In this document: piece after piece, positions 36,572 through 46,382 of the stretch
How the letters are laid out: each line of letters begins with the position of its first letter
Numbering within the stretch: the stretch's first letter is position 1
Assembly: GCA_006218025.1 (NCBI GenBank)
Contig: VBWA01000006.1
Location: 62,001-126,000 of the forward strand
Direction of reading: 5' to 3'
Length of the DNA stretch: 64,000 nucleotides
DNA from: Rhodocyclaceae bacterium
GTDB taxonomy: Bacteria; Pseudomonadota; Gammaproteobacteria; Burkholderiales; Rhodocyclaceae
Notes under the pieces: model-generated
The model's database searches: none
Seen by the model: the letters and a program-made list of their open reading frames with translations, nothing else
What the model was told of the DNA's origin: nothing
Position numbers and translations under genes: made by a program

Positions 36572-36621
36572 CTTTCGAAAGATTCTAGGCTTTGAAAGAA
36601 ATAAGTCAATTTCTTTCAAAG
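36572..36621. promoter_or_regulatory. palindromic operator region upstream of fic
   Basis: CTTTCGAAAG at 36572-36581 and a perfect 13-base inverted repeat CTTTGAAAGAAAT (36590-36602) / ATTTCTTTCAAAG (36609-36621) with 6 bases between. They lie 27-76 bases upstream of the fic ATG. Probable site for the protein's own winged helix or another repressor. Confidence 0.6.
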
Positions 36622-36747
36622 CTATCCAGTCTTCGAAAGCTCGCTTTCACAACAGGCCGACCGAAACGCTTCTACGATTCCGAATCGCCCATCGCTACGA
36701 ACTGAAACCAGCCCAAGCCATTGATGCGACGGGGTTCTAGACTTGGC

Positions 36748-36832
36748 TTCATAATCCGGGGTCGGTGGTTCAAGCCCACTCATCACCACCAGTATTCAAG
36801 CGGGTTCCAGCGATGGGGGCCGTTTGTCTTTG
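36748..36832 (+). repeat. 85-base direct repeat, right copy (tRNA-Met fragment)
   Basis: TTCATAATCC through GCCGTTTGTCTTTG, with one base less and several changes from the left copy. It has no acceptor 5' strand or D-arm, so it is not a tRNA gene. Its reverse strand supplies the last codons of the yqjK-like gene. Confidence 0.8.
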
Positions 36833-37138
36833 CGCGCTGGGAGGCGGCCGCTGGCGCTCCAGAAAATCGCTTAACTTCCGCCACACCTGCCAGCCGACAA
36901 AGGCCCGCCGCGCCCAGCGCCAAGCGCGTTTGGGCCGGATCACGACCAGCGCGACTCCAGCCGCAACGGCCACTTCCGGGTTGCGGCGCAGCCAGCGAGC
37001 CCCTTCGACCGCGCAGTCCGCTGCGCTGAAGGCCGGCTCCAGTCCCGCCGCGCAAAGACCGAATTCGGCGCGCAGAGTGTCGCTGGCGATCTGAAGCCGC
37101 TGCTTCTTCAGCGCGAGTTCCAGCGTACTGGAGTTCAC
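36770..37138 (-). CDS. YqjK-like small protein
   Basis: 122 residues. MNSSTLELALKKQRLQIASD and a short hydrophobic stretch (VAVAAGVALVVI) fit the YqjK-like proteins that follow yqjD and yqjE. The last 20 residues are encoded by the tRNA-Met-derived repeat, so the C-terminus has probably been replaced. It overlaps the upstream gene by 4 bases. Function unknown. Confidence 0.7.
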   Translation of the reverse strand: MNSSTLELALKKQRLQIASDTLRAEFGLCAAGLEPAFSAADCAVEGARWLRRNPEVAVAAGVALVVIRPKRAWRWARRAFVGWQVWRKLSDFLERQRPPPSAQRQTAPIAGTRLNTGGDEWA

Positions 37139-37548
37139 TGCGGTTTGGTGGCGCTGCCGGTCGATAGCGCGTCACGATCCTTGCGCAGTTCGGCCAGACT
37201 GGCGGAAAACAGTTTCGAGCCTGATCGCCCCAGACTCATCGCCAGCGTCAGGCTCGCGATGCCGGCACCGAGGAAAAGTGCGGAAAACACCCCCAATGCC
37301 AGCAGCCGGTTGCTGTCCCACAACAGGACGGTGAGAAAGATCGCGAGAAAAATCAGGCCAGCCGCAAGGCAAAGAAAAGCCGCTCCACCGTAGGCAAGCA
37401 TGGAAATCAGCCGCGCACGCTCTTCGGCGAGTTCGACACCGAAGAGTTCGAGCCGATTGTGAATCAGGGTGACGCCAGTGCCGAGCAGGCCCTTGGTCGA
37501 GGCGAACAGGCCGCGCTGCCCGGGCACCTTGCCCGCTCCATCACCCAT
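37135..37548 (-). CDS. YqjE/phage holin superfamily III membrane protein
   Basis: 137 residues with two membrane segments (about 50-75 and 82-103) after a helix ELFGVELAEERARLISMLAYG. Matches the YqjE-like (PF07332) family found with yqjD and yqjK in stress-related operons. Middle gene of the set. Confidence 0.8.
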   Translation of the reverse strand: MGDGAGKVPGQRGLFASTKGLLGTGVTLIHNRLELFGVELAEERARLISMLAYGGAAFLCLAAGLIFLAIFLTVLLWDSNRLLALGVFSALFLGAGIASLTLAMSLGRSGSKLFSASLAELRKDRDALSTGSATKPQ

Positions 37549-37556
37549 GACTGCGC

Positions 37557-37868
37557 TCAGCGACGGCCGATCAGCAGGCCGACGATGAAACCGAAGCCTG
37601 CGGCCACACCCACCGAGCGCCAGGGATTGTCATGCACGTAGTCATCGGCGACGCGGCCGACCTCCTTGGCCTTATCGACAACAGCGGCTTCGGCTTCGGC
37701 CAGCTTGATTTTGGCCCCGGCCAAGCGCTCCTGCGTCCTGGCGCGGATGTCAGCGATCTTGTCGCCTGCCTGTCCGGCCGTGGCGCGCAGCAATTCTTCC
37801 GTATCGGCAATCACCAGTCTTACGTCGGCAATCAGTTTGTCTTTGGTGACATCGCTCATGTCGCTCAT
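37557..37868 (-). CDS. DUF883 (YqjD/ElaB) inner-membrane protein
   Basis: 103 residues: a long amphipathic helix (KDKLIADVRLVIADTEELLR) and a C-terminal membrane anchor ending in IVGLLIGRR after HDNPWRSVGVAAG, which is the DUF883 signature. E. coli relatives bind ribosomes at the membrane in stationary phase. AGGAGA site before ATG 37868. First gene of the yqj-like operon. Confidence 0.9.
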   Translation of the reverse strand: MSDMSDVTKDKLIADVRLVIADTEELLRATAGQAGDKIADIRARTQERLAGAKIKLAEAEAAVVDKAKEVGRVADDYVHDNPWRSVGVAAGFGFIVGLLIGRR

Positions 37869-37939
37869 GGTTTTCTCCTGAATTGAATGACTACAGAATG
37901 AAGGCTACCGATTTTATCGCTGTGCTGCAATGATCTATG

Positions 37940-38749
37940 TCATACGGGAGCCAGATGGTAGTCGATCGTCAGCGGAGCATGATCGGAGAAGCGCTGGTCC
38001 TTGTAGACCGCCACGCGACTTGCCGACGCTGCCAGGCCCGGAGTGGCGATCTGGTAATCGATGCGCCAACCCACGTTCTTGGCCCAGGCCTGGCCCCGGT
38101 TCGACCACCAGGTGTAGGCTTCGCCGGTCGCTTCCGGGAGCAGACGGCGATGCACATCCATCCAGCCCAGTTCGTCGAAGACCGCCGACAGCCAGGTGCG
38201 CTCCTCGGGCAGAAAACCGGAGTTCTTCTGGTTGGATCTCCAGTTCTTGAGGTCGATTGGCCGGTGCGCGATGTTCCAGTCGCCGCAGAGCACGACTTCG
38301 CGCCCGTCACGCCGGGCGTCCTGCGCCAGACGTTCCAGTTGCGGCCGGAACTGTTCGAGAAAGCGGAATTTGGCCTGCTGGCGCTCGTCCGAGCTGGAAC
38401 CGGAAGGCAGGTAAAGCGAGACCACCGAGAGTTTGCCGAAATCGGCCTGCAGGTAGCGCCCTTCCGCATCGAACTCGGCGTTGCCAAAACCCTCGAAGAT
38501 GCGGTCAGGTGCCCTCCGGGAGTAGATGCCGACCCCGCTGTAGCCCTTTTTTTCGGCGGCATGAAAGCAACCCGTGAAACCCGCCGGTTCGCGCAGGGCC
38601 GGGGTCAAGTCCGGCATTTGCGCCTTGAGTTCCTGGACGCAGACGATGTCGGCCTGTTGCGTCGCCAGCCAGTCGAAAAATCCCTTGCTGGCGGCGGAAC
38701 GGATGCCATTGAGATTCAAACTGAGTATTCGAAGCTTGTGCGTGAGCAT
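37940..38749 (-). CDS. xthA: exodeoxyribonuclease III
   Basis: 269 residues. AP endonuclease/3' exonuclease of base-excision repair. [11 protein letters not shown] with the metal ligand Asn, [31 protein letters not shown] and [10 protein letters not shown] are the family's active-site blocks. The start ATG 38749 lies 5 bases from the divergent pyrE start, so promoters of each must overlap the other gene. Confidence 0.95.
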   Translation of the reverse strand: MLTHKLRILSLNLNGIRSAASKGFFDWLATQQADIVCVQELKAQMPDLTPALREPAGFTGCFHAAEKKGYSGVGIYSRRAPDRIFEGFGNAEFDAEGRYLQADFGKLSVVSLYLPSGSSSDERQQAKFRFLEQFRPQLERLAQDARRDGREVVLCGDWNIAHRPIDLKNWRSNQKNSGFLPEERTWLSAVFDELGWMDVHRRLLPEATGEAYTWWSNRGQAWAKNVGWRIDYQIATPGLAASASRVAVYKDQRFSDHAPLTIDYHLAPV

Positions 38750-38754
38750 GTAGA

Positions 38755-39444
38755 ATGCCTTGGATGAATGCGAGCGTCGCCTTTACTGTCAACCACGCCG
38801 TCACCAGCGAGCTGAGCCGCGAGTTTATCGCCTTCGCCTGCGAACTGGGCGTGTTGCGCTTCGGGGAATTCAAGACCAAGGCGGGGCGCCTGAGTCCCTA
38901 TTTCTTCAATGCCGGTCTGTTCAGCGACGGCGCCTCCCTGTCCCGTCTGAGCGACTTCTACGCGCGCCGCGTCCTGGCGGCAGGGGTCGAGTTCGATGTG
39001 CTGTTCGGGCCGGCTTACAAGGGGATTCCGCTTGCTGCAGGTGCGGCCATGGCACTGGCAGGCCTCGGGCACAACACGCCCTACGCTTACAACCGCAAGG
39101 AAGCCAAGGATCACGGCGAAGGCGGTACGCTGGTTGGAGCGCCACTCAAGGGCCGCGTGTTGATCATCGATGACGTGATTTCGGCGGGAACATCGGTGCG
39201 CGAATCGGTGGATCTGATTCGTGCGGCAGGCGCGACGCCTGCCGCGGTACTGATCGCCCTCGATCGTCAGGAGCGGGGCCAGGGCGAACTCTCTGCCGTG
39301 CAGGAAGTTGAACGGAATTACGGCATTCCCGTGATCAGCGTTGCCAGTTTGACCGATCTGATCGAATATCTTTCCGGCCATCCGGAACTTGAAAACAAGC
39401 TTGCCGCCGTGCGCGATTACCGCGCTCGTTACGGCATCGACTGA
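38755..39444 (+). CDS. pyrE: orotate phosphoribosyltransferase
   Basis: 229 residues. Joins orotate to PRPP to give OMP. The PRPP motif is [14 protein letters not shown], and [12 protein letters not shown] and [13 protein letters not shown] are the orotate-site loops. ATG 38755 or 38764 (MNASVAF) may be the start. xthA-pyrE divergence is common in betaproteobacteria. Confidence 0.95.
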   Translation: MPWMNASVAFTVNHAVTSELSREFIAFACELGVLRFGEFKTKAGRLSPYFFNAGLFSDGASLSRLSDFYARRVLAAGVEFDVLFGPAYKGIPLAAGAAMALAGLGHNTPYAYNRKEAKDHGEGGTLVGAPLKGRVLIIDDVISAGTSVRESVDLIRAAGATPAAVLIALDRQERGQGELSAVQEVERNYGIPVISVASLTDLIEYLSGHPELENKLAAVRDYRARYGID

Positions 39445-39472
39445 TGCCCATGACCCTTCAGGGAGATTCCCC

Positions 39473-40207
39473 ATGCGCCTGATTTCCGTCCTGTTGTTTG
39501 CTTCTTCTGCCGTGCTTGCCCTGGGTGCTGCCGCCCAGACGCGCATCTATTGCTGTGACGACGTCAAGGGGCGCAAGGTGTGCGGCGATTTTTTGCCCAC
39601 CGAATGCCAGGGCCGGGCCTATGAAGAGCGCGACAATCGCGGCTTTGTTTCAAAAACGGTGGAGGCCCCATTGACCCCGGAGCAGCAGGCGCGCCGCGAG
39701 GCCGAACTGGCGAGGAAGGAAGCGGACAAGAAGAAGGCAGCCGAGGAGCGCCGCCGCACGCTGGCCTTGCTGGCGACCTACTCCAGCGAAAAGGATATCA
39801 ATTCTGCGCGGGACCGCGCCCTGGCCGAAGTTGAGAAGAACATGAAGCAATCCCAGCTGCGGCTGGAGGAAGCCAACAAGAAGAAAAAGAAGCTTGAAGG
39901 CGACAAGGAGTTCTACAAGGGCAAGCCGCTGCCTGAGCAGGTCAAGGCCGAGATCCGCGACAACGAAAAGGAGATCAAGGCGCAACAGGCGGCGGTGGAT
40001 GCCAAGATGAAGGAGATGGAAGAAGTCCGCAGCCGCTTCGCCGACGAGAAGAAACGCTATCTCGAACTGACCGGGAAGAAGTCGACCGACGCTGCGCCAG
40101 CCCCCGAACCTGCGCCAGCACCTGCAGCTGCGCCAGCGCCAGCGGCGGCACCCCCTGCGGCACCTGCCGCAGCACCGGCCGCAGCCAAATCCGCCGAAAA
40201 GAAGTAA
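39473..40207 (+). CDS. exported coiled-coil protein with DUF4124-like head
   Basis: 244 residues. Signal peptide (cleavage after LGAAA), a cysteine-containing head TRIYCCDDVKGRKVCGDFLP similar to DUF4124, then a long charged coiled coil (about 65-195) and an Ala-Pro tail of low complexity. Start ATG 39473 has a GGGAGA site. Function unknown; probably periplasmic. Confidence 0.75.
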   Translation: MRLISVLLFASSAVLALGAAAQTRIYCCDDVKGRKVCGDFLPTECQGRAYEERDNRGFVSKTVEAPLTPEQQARREAELARKEADKKKAAEERRRTLALLATYSSEKDINSARDRALAEVEKNMKQSQLRLEEANKKKKKLEGDKEFYKGKPLPEQVKAEIRDNEKEIKAQQAAVDAKMKEMEEVRSRFADEKKRYLELTGKKSTDAAPAPEPAPAPAAAPAPAAAPPAAPAAAPAAAKSAEKK

Positions 40208-41668
40208 TCAGCCGCCGAGTTTCTTCTTCAGCAGGTCGGTGACCTGCTGAGGATTGGCCTTGCCGCGGGTGGCCTTCATGGCCTGTCCGACGAGCGCGTT
40301 GAAGGCTTTTTCCTTGCCGGCGCGATATTCCTCGACCGACTTCTGATTGGCGGCAAGCACTTCGTCGACCAGCGCCTCGATCGCGTCGGTATCGGTGATT
40401 TGCTTCCAGCCATTTGCCTCGATGACGGCATCGGCATCCGTGCCGTCACCGGCCCAGAGCGCTTCGAAGACGTCCCTGGCGATTTTGTTGGAGATCGTGT
40501 TGTCGGCAATGCGGCGGATGATGCCGGCGATCTGTGCGGCCGAGACCGGCGACGCCTCGATCGGCATGTCGGTCTTGTTGAGGTGCGCAGCCAGTTCGCC
40601 CGTGACCCAGTTGGCGCAAAGCTTGGCGCTATCCTTGCCCGTCGCAGCTACCGTATCTTCGAAAAACTTTGACGCCGCGCGTGTCGTCGTCAGCGTCTCC
40701 GCATCGTAGGACGACAGGCCGTAATCCGTTTCGAAGCGGGCCTTCATGGCCTGCGGCAGTTCCGGCAAACCGGACTTCACCTCGGCGATCCAGTCCGCCC
40801 TGATTTCCAGCGGCAGCAGATCGGGATCGGGGAAGTAGCGGTAATCGTGCGCGTCTTCCTTGGTGCGCATCGAGCGGGTTTCGCCGGTATCGGGATCGAA
40901 CAGCACGGTGGCCTGCTGGATGGCGCGGCCTTCCTCGATCTCGTTGATCTGCCACTGCACCTCGAAGTCGATCGCCTGCTGCATGAAGCGGAAGGAATTG
41001 AGGTTCTTGATTTCGCGTCGCGTGCCGAGAGGCTCGCCCGGACGGCGCACCGAAACGTTGGCGTCGCAGCGGAAGGAGCCTTCCTGCATGTTGCCGTCGC
41101 AAATGCCGATCCACTGCACCAGCGCGTGCAGCGCCTTGGCGTAGGCGACCGCCTCGGCCGACGAGCGCATCTCCGGCTCGGTGACGATTTCCAGCAGCGG
41201 CGTGCCGGCGCGATTCAGGTCGATGCCGGTCCTGCCGTGGAAATCCTCGTGCAGCGATTTGCCGGCATCCTCTTCGAGATGGGCGCGCGTCAGGTTCACG
41301 AACTTCTCGGTCGCCGTCTCACCAGCGCCGACTCTTATGGCAAGGCCGCCACCCAGAACAACGGGGATTTCGAACTGGCTGATCTGATAGCCCTTGGGCA
41401 GATCGGGATAAAAATAGTTCTTGCGGGCGAAGACCGAGCGCGGCGTGATCTTCGCGCCGACGGCGAGGCCGAACTTGATGGCGCAGACCACGGCTTCGCG
41501 ATTGAGTACCGGCAGGACGCCGGGCAGCGCAATGTCCACCGCGCTGGCCTGCACGTTCGGCTCGGCGCCGAAGGCGATGCTGCTGCCGGAAAAAATCTTC
41601 GACTTCGTTTGCAACTGGGCATGGGTTTCCAGCCCGATGACGACTTCCCATTGTGTCGTGCGGCTCAT
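40208..41668 (-). CDS. gatB: Asp-tRNA(Asn)/Glu-tRNA(Gln) amidotransferase subunit B
   Basis: 486 residues. Binds mischarged tRNA and activates its side chain in the GatCAB complex. [30 protein letters not shown] and [18 protein letters not shown] are diagnostic; the C-terminal YqeY-like domain follows. ATGA overlap with gatA. A 23-base repeat copy (41313) encodes RVGAGETA after GGGLAI. Confidence 0.97.
   Translation of the reverse strand: MSRTTQWEVVIGLETHAQLQTKSKIFSGSSIAFGAEPNVQASAVDIALPGVLPVLNREAVVCAIKFGLAVGAKITPRSVFARKNYFYPDLPKGYQISQFEIPVVLGGGLAIRVGAGETATEKFVNLTRAHLEEDAGKSLHEDFHGRTGIDLNRAGTPLLEIVTEPEMRSSAEAVAYAKALHALVQWIGICDGNMQEGSFRCDANVSVRRPGEPLGTRREIKNLNSFRFMQQAIDFEVQWQINEIEEGRAIQQATVLFDPDTGETRSMRTKEDAHDYRYFPDPDLLPLEIRADWIAEVKSGLPELPQAMKARFETDYGLSSYDAETLTTTRAASKFFEDTVAATGKDSAKLCANWVTGELAAHLNKTDMPIEASPVSAAQIAGIIRRIADNTISNKIARDVFEALWAGDGTDADAVIEANGWKQITDTDAIEALVDEVLAANQKSVEEYRAGKEKAFNALVGQAMKATRGKANPQQVTDLLKKKLGG
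41313..41335 (+). repeat. 23-base dispersed repeat, copy G
   Basis: GCCGTCTCA then CCAGCGCCGACTCT. Antisense within gatB. Confidence 0.7.
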
Positions 41669-43143
41669 TTCACGCCCTCCGGCATCCGCGTATGCCAGTC
41701 GGTCGCCTTCTGGTACTGGTGCGCGACGTTGAGCATCTTCGCTTCGCCGAACCAGTTGCCGATGATCTGCAGGCCCACCGGCATGTTGTTCGCGCCGAAG
41801 CCGCAGGGCAGCGACATGCCCGGCAGGCCGGCGAGGTTGGTGGAGATGGTGTAGATGTCCGACAGGTACATCTGCACCGGGTCGGCGCTCTTGGCGCCGA
41901 AGGCGAAGGCCACGGAGGGCGAAGTCGGTCCCATGATCACGTCGCACTCTTTGAAGGCCTCGACAAAGTCGGCGGCGATGAGACGGCGAATCTTCTGCGC
42001 CTGGAGGTAATAGGCGTCGTAGTAGCCGTGCGACAGCACGTAGGTACCGATCAGGATGCGGCGCTTCACTTCGGCGCCGAAGCCCTGCGCCCGGCTGCGC
42101 GAGTACATCTCGGTCAGATCATCGTACTCCGGCGCGCGATAGCCGTAGCGCACGCCGTCGAAGCGCGAAAGGTTGGAACTGGCCTCGGCCGGCGCGATCA
42201 CGTAATAGGCGGGCACCGACAGGCCGGAGTTGGGCAGCTGCACCTCCACCGTGGTGGCGCCCAGCTTGCGGTATTCGGCGAGCGCGGCGTCGACCGCGGC
42301 ACGCACGTCGTCATCCATGCCTGCACCGAAGAATTCTTTCGGCAGGCCTATCTTGAGGCCGGCCAACGGCTTTTCGAGGTCGCGGCCGTAATCCTCGGCG
42401 GGGCGCTCCAGCGAGGTCGAGTCGCGGGGATCGAAGCCGGCCATGGCGTTCAGCAGCAGCGCGCAGTCTTCCGCGCTCTTTGCCATCGGCCCGCCCTGGT
42501 CGAGGCTGGAGGCGAAGGCGATCATGCCGTAGCGCGACACCACGCCATAGGTCGGCTTGAGGCCGGTGAGGCCGCACAGGGCAGCCGGCTGGCGGATCGA
42601 GCCGCCGGTGTCGGTGCCTGTCGCTGCGGGGGTGAGACGCGCCGCGATGGCGGCGGCCGAGCCGCCCGAGGAACCGCCGGGCACGCGGGAGACATCCCAC
42701 GGGTTCTTCACCGGACCGAAATACGAGGTTTCGTTCGACGAGCCCATGGCGAACTCGTCCATGTTGAGCTTGCCCAGCGTCACCATGCCGGCGCCGGCGA
42801 GCTTCTCGACCACGTTGGCGTCGTAGGGCGAGACGAAGTTGGCCAGCATCTGCGAGCCGCAGCTGGTGCGCCAGCCCTTGGTGCAGAAAATGTCCTTGTG
42901 CCCCAGAGGGATGCCGGTCAGCGGCGAGATCGCCGTGTCGCCAGCGCCGACTCTCAGCTTTTCGTCTGCGGCCTGCGCCTGCGCCAGGGTCTTGTCCCGA
43001 TCGAGGGTGATGAAGGCATTCAGCGCAGGATTGAATTTGTCGATGCGGTCGAGGAACAGGGTGGCCAGTTCGACGGCGGAAACCTTCTTCGCCGCCAGCG
43101 CAGCAGAGAGCTGGCGCAGCGATGAGTTGATCAGCTCGCTCAT
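41665..43143 (-). CDS. gatA: Asp-tRNA(Asn)/Glu-tRNA(Gln) amidotransferase subunit A
   Basis: 492-residue glutaminase/amidase subunit. Catalytic lysine in [13 protein letters not shown], serine pair in [16 protein letters not shown] and [17 protein letters not shown] 23-base repeat copy (42932) encodes RVGAGDTA just before [12 protein letters not shown], a place where the family usually has a shorter linker. Middle gene of gatC-gatA-gatB, each overlapping by 4 bases. Confidence 0.97.
   Translation of the reverse strand: MSELINSSLRQLSAALAAKKVSAVELATLFLDRIDKFNPALNAFITLDRDKTLAQAQAADEKLRVGAGDTAISPLTGIPLGHKDIFCTKGWRTSCGSQMLANFVSPYDANVVEKLAGAGMVTLGKLNMDEFAMGSSNETSYFGPVKNPWDVSRVPGGSSGGSAAAIAARLTPAATGTDTGGSIRQPAALCGLTGLKPTYGVVSRYGMIAFASSLDQGGPMAKSAEDCALLLNAMAGFDPRDSTSLERPAEDYGRDLEKPLAGLKIGLPKEFFGAGMDDDVRAAVDAALAEYRKLGATTVEVQLPNSGLSVPAYYVIAPAEASSNLSRFDGVRYGYRAPEYDDLTEMYSRSRAQGFGAEVKRRILIGTYVLSHGYYDAYYLQAQKIRRLIAADFVEAFKECDVIMGPTSPSVAFAFGAKSADPVQMYLSDIYTISTNLAGLPGMSLPCGFGANNMPVGLQIIGNWFGEAKMLNVAHQYQKATDWHTRMPEGVK
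42932..42954 (+). repeat. 23-base dispersed repeat, copy H
   Basis: GCCGTGTCG then CCAGCGCCGACTCT. Antisense within gatA. Confidence 0.75.
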
Positions 43144-43427
43144 TCCACCACCCTTGGAACCAGATACAGCCCGGCCTCGGTTTCAGGGGCAACAGCCTGA
43201 AAATCCGCGCGGCGATCCGTTTCGGTGACGACGTCGGGACGCAGGCGCTGGACCACGTCGACGGCATGGGCCATCGGCTCGATGCCTGTGGTATCAACGG
43301 CCTGCAATTGCTCGATGAAGCCGAGGATGTCGTTCAGCTGGTCGCGCGTGGTTTCGCGCTCGGCTGCGGAGAGTTCGATGCGTGCCAGCCGGGCGATGCG
43401 GGCGACGTCTTCCAGGTTCAGGGACAT
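43140..43427 (-). CDS. gatC: Asp-tRNA(Asn)/Glu-tRNA(Gln) amidotransferase subunit C
   Basis: 95-residue chaperone-like subunit that wraps between GatA and Gat[20 protein letters not shown] and [15 protein letters not shown] are typical. First gene of gatCAB, divergent from mreB with 140 bases between. Confidence 0.95.
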   Translation of the reverse strand: MSLNLEDVARIARLARIELSAAERETTRDQLNDILGFIEQLQAVDTTGIEPMAHAVDVVQRLRPDVVTETDRRADFQAVAPETEAGLYLVPRVVE

Positions 43428-43450
43428 GATGACAAATGGGGGGCGTGTGA

Positions 43451-44611
<1,161 letters not shown>

Positions 44612-44714
44612 GCCCCGCCCCGTGTAGCGTGCAGGCTGCACCCGCGGCAGTCGAGCGCGGGATACCAGCGGGTTCCATCTTTTCTTCACAGCCTTTGAGG
44701 GCGCACCTGCCTTG

Positions 44715-45632
44715 ATGTCCGTCGTTGGCCATGCTCCGCCACCCTTCTTCAAACGGGGTCCGGCGCCGCTTGTGCGGCTGGTCTTTTTCGTCTCTCTTTC
44801 CCTGATCCTGCTGGTCGCCGATCTGCGCTTTCATACCCTGGAATGGGCGCGCCTCGCGGTAGCCACAGTGGCTTGGCCTTTGCAGCGCATCACCTGGCTG
44901 CCGATCGATGCCGCGGGCGATGTCGGTTCCTATCTGGCGCGGCAGTCGACCCTGTTGAAGGAGAACGAGGAACTACGCCGCCGCCAGCTCGGCACCGCCA
45001 ATCTCCTGCTGCGCCAGCAGCACCTCGAGCAGGAGAACAAGCGGCTACGAGCCTTGCTCGACATGCGTGCGCGTTTGCCGGTCGAAGGACGCATTGCGGA
45101 GATTCTCTATGCGGCGCGCGACCCGTTTTCGCGCCGGGTGATCATCGACAAGGGCATGCAGCAGGGCATCAGCGCCGGGCAGGCCGTGGTCGACGACGTC
45201 GGCATCATCGGCCAGGTGGTGCGGGTGTTTCCGCTCACCGCAGAAGTACTGCTGCTGACCGACAAGGATCAGGCGATACCGGTCGAGGTGCAGCGTAACG
45301 GCTTGCGTGCCGTTCTGGCCGGCGCCGGCTCCGGCATGATGGAGCTGCGCTTCCTGGCAGCGAACGCCGAGGTGCAGATCGGTGACATCCTGGTGACTTC
45401 GGGACTGGACGGTGTTTACCTGCCCGGCCTGCCGGTGGCCAAGGTGGTCAAGATCGACCGCGACAGCGCCTACTCCTTCGCGCGCATCACTTGTTCGCCA
45501 CTGGCCGGCGTCGAACGTCACGGCCTGGCCCTGGTGCTCGGCGCTCGCACGGCATTGCCACCACAGCCGGACGATGTGCCGGCAGCCGAAGAGCCGAGCC
45601 GCGGCAAGCGGGTCAAGAAGAAGGTACGCTGA
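44715..45632 (+). CDS. mreC: rod shape-determining protein MreC
   Basis: 305 residues. One membrane segment (about 19-37), a coiled coil (LKENEELRRRQLGTANLLL), then the beta-domain pair with GISAGQAVVDDVGIIGQV and DILVTSGLDGVYLPGLPVAKV. Bitopic partner of MreB and PBP2. ATG 44715 is chosen; a TTG lies just before. The tail is Lys/Arg-rich. Confidence 0.95.
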   Translation: MSVVGHAPPPFFKRGPAPLVRLVFFVSLSLILLVADLRFHTLEWARLAVATVAWPLQRITWLPIDAAGDVGSYLARQSTLLKENEELRRRQLGTANLLLRQQHLEQENKRLRALLDMRARLPVEGRIAEILYAARDPFSRRVIIDKGMQQGISAGQAVVDDVGIIGQVVRVFPLTAEVLLLTDKDQAIPVEVQRNGLRAVLAGAGSGMMELRFLAANAEVQIGDILVTSGLDGVYLPGLPVAKVVKIDRDSAYSFARITCSPLAGVERHGLALVLGARTALPPQPDDVPAAEEPSRGKRVKKKVR

Positions 45633-46154
45633 ATGCAACCCACCCACGCCTCGCGCCGCATTCTGCTGCCGGTCAGAAACTGGTTCATCGTGGTCACGCT
45701 CTTTCTGGCGCTGCTGCTGAATCTGATTCCCTTCGGACGCTTGCCGGGCATTCCCGATTGGGTGGCGCTGGTGCTGGCATTCTGGTGCGTGCATCAGCCG
45801 CTCAAGGTCGGCATGGCGGCCGGCTTCGTGCTCGGCCTGGCGATGGACGTGGCCGATGCCAGCGTGATGGGGCAGCATGCACTGGCCTACGTGCTGCTGG
45901 CGTTCGCCGCCGCCGGCCTGTCGCGACGGGTGTTGTGGTTTCCCCTGTCGCAGCAGGCCTTGCACGTTCTGCCCCTGTTCCTTGGCATGCAGCTGGTGAT
46001 GATGGTCGCGCGCATGGTGAGTGGCGCGGAGTTTCCCGGGGTGCTGTGGTTTCTGTCGAGCTTCACCGCGGCACTGCTTTGGCATCCGGTGACTTACCTG
46101 CTCCTGATTCCCCAGTTCCGGCCGGAAGACAAAGATGTACACCGGCCGATTTGA
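45633..46154 (+). CDS. mreD: rod shape-determining protein MreD
   Basis: 173 residues, five or so membrane segments, with PDWVALVLAFWCVHQPLKVG and GFVLGLAMDVADASVMGQHA as the family core. It starts directly after the mreC stop. Confidence 0.93.
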   Translation: MQPTHASRRILLPVRNWFIVVTLFLALLLNLIPFGRLPGIPDWVALVLAFWCVHQPLKVGMAAGFVLGLAMDVADASVMGQHALAYVLLAFAAAGLSRRVLWFPLSQQALHVLPLFLGMQLVMMVARMVSGAEFPGVLWFLSSFTAALLWHPVTYLLLIPQFRPEDKDVHRPI

Positions 46155-46180
46155 TGTGAAATACTTTGTCCGGAGCCCCC

Positions 46181-46380
46181 TGTGATGGACGCGCGCAGCG
46201 CGCCGATTGGTAACCCCCCGCGAGGGGGCGAGGCGGGAATTCGCGACGCATGCGTCGCGCCGCCGCAGCCGGCTGGCTATGCAAAGCCAGCCGTGGGCCG
46301 CGTAGCGGAGGGGGGTGGGCGACCAATTCATCTTTCGCGTGTTTCATCTTCGGCGGGTGGCGCTCGGTGCCATAAGCGTT
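46181..46380 (+). repeat. 200-base repeat upstream of mrdA, left member of an inverted pair
   Basis: Begins TGTGATGGACGCGCGCAGCG and ends GGTGCCATAAGCGTT two bases before the mrdA ATG. Both ends match the reverse complement of 49385-49507. The centre has about 70 extra bases with the palindrome CGCGACGCATGCGTCGCG (46242-46259) and a CTGGCT / AGCCAG hairpin. mrdA has no clear ribosome site apart from this sequence. Confidence 0.7.
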
Positions 46381-46382
46381 AG

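Larger units (their letters stand above)
35322..36747. mobile_element. 1.4-kb tRNA-bordered insert carrying a fic gene
   Basis: The stretch between the two copies of the tRNA-Met 3' segment. It contains only the fic gene and an AT-richer promoter region; no integrase is present. Best read as a remnant, or a small passenger, of an element that entered the tRNA-Met 3' end. A local duplication plus insertion is the alternative. Confidence 0.6.

Noticed and set aside
36748-36793. Second tRNA-Met gene
   Set aside because: Only the anticodon loop onward is present; there is no acceptor 5' strand or D-arm.
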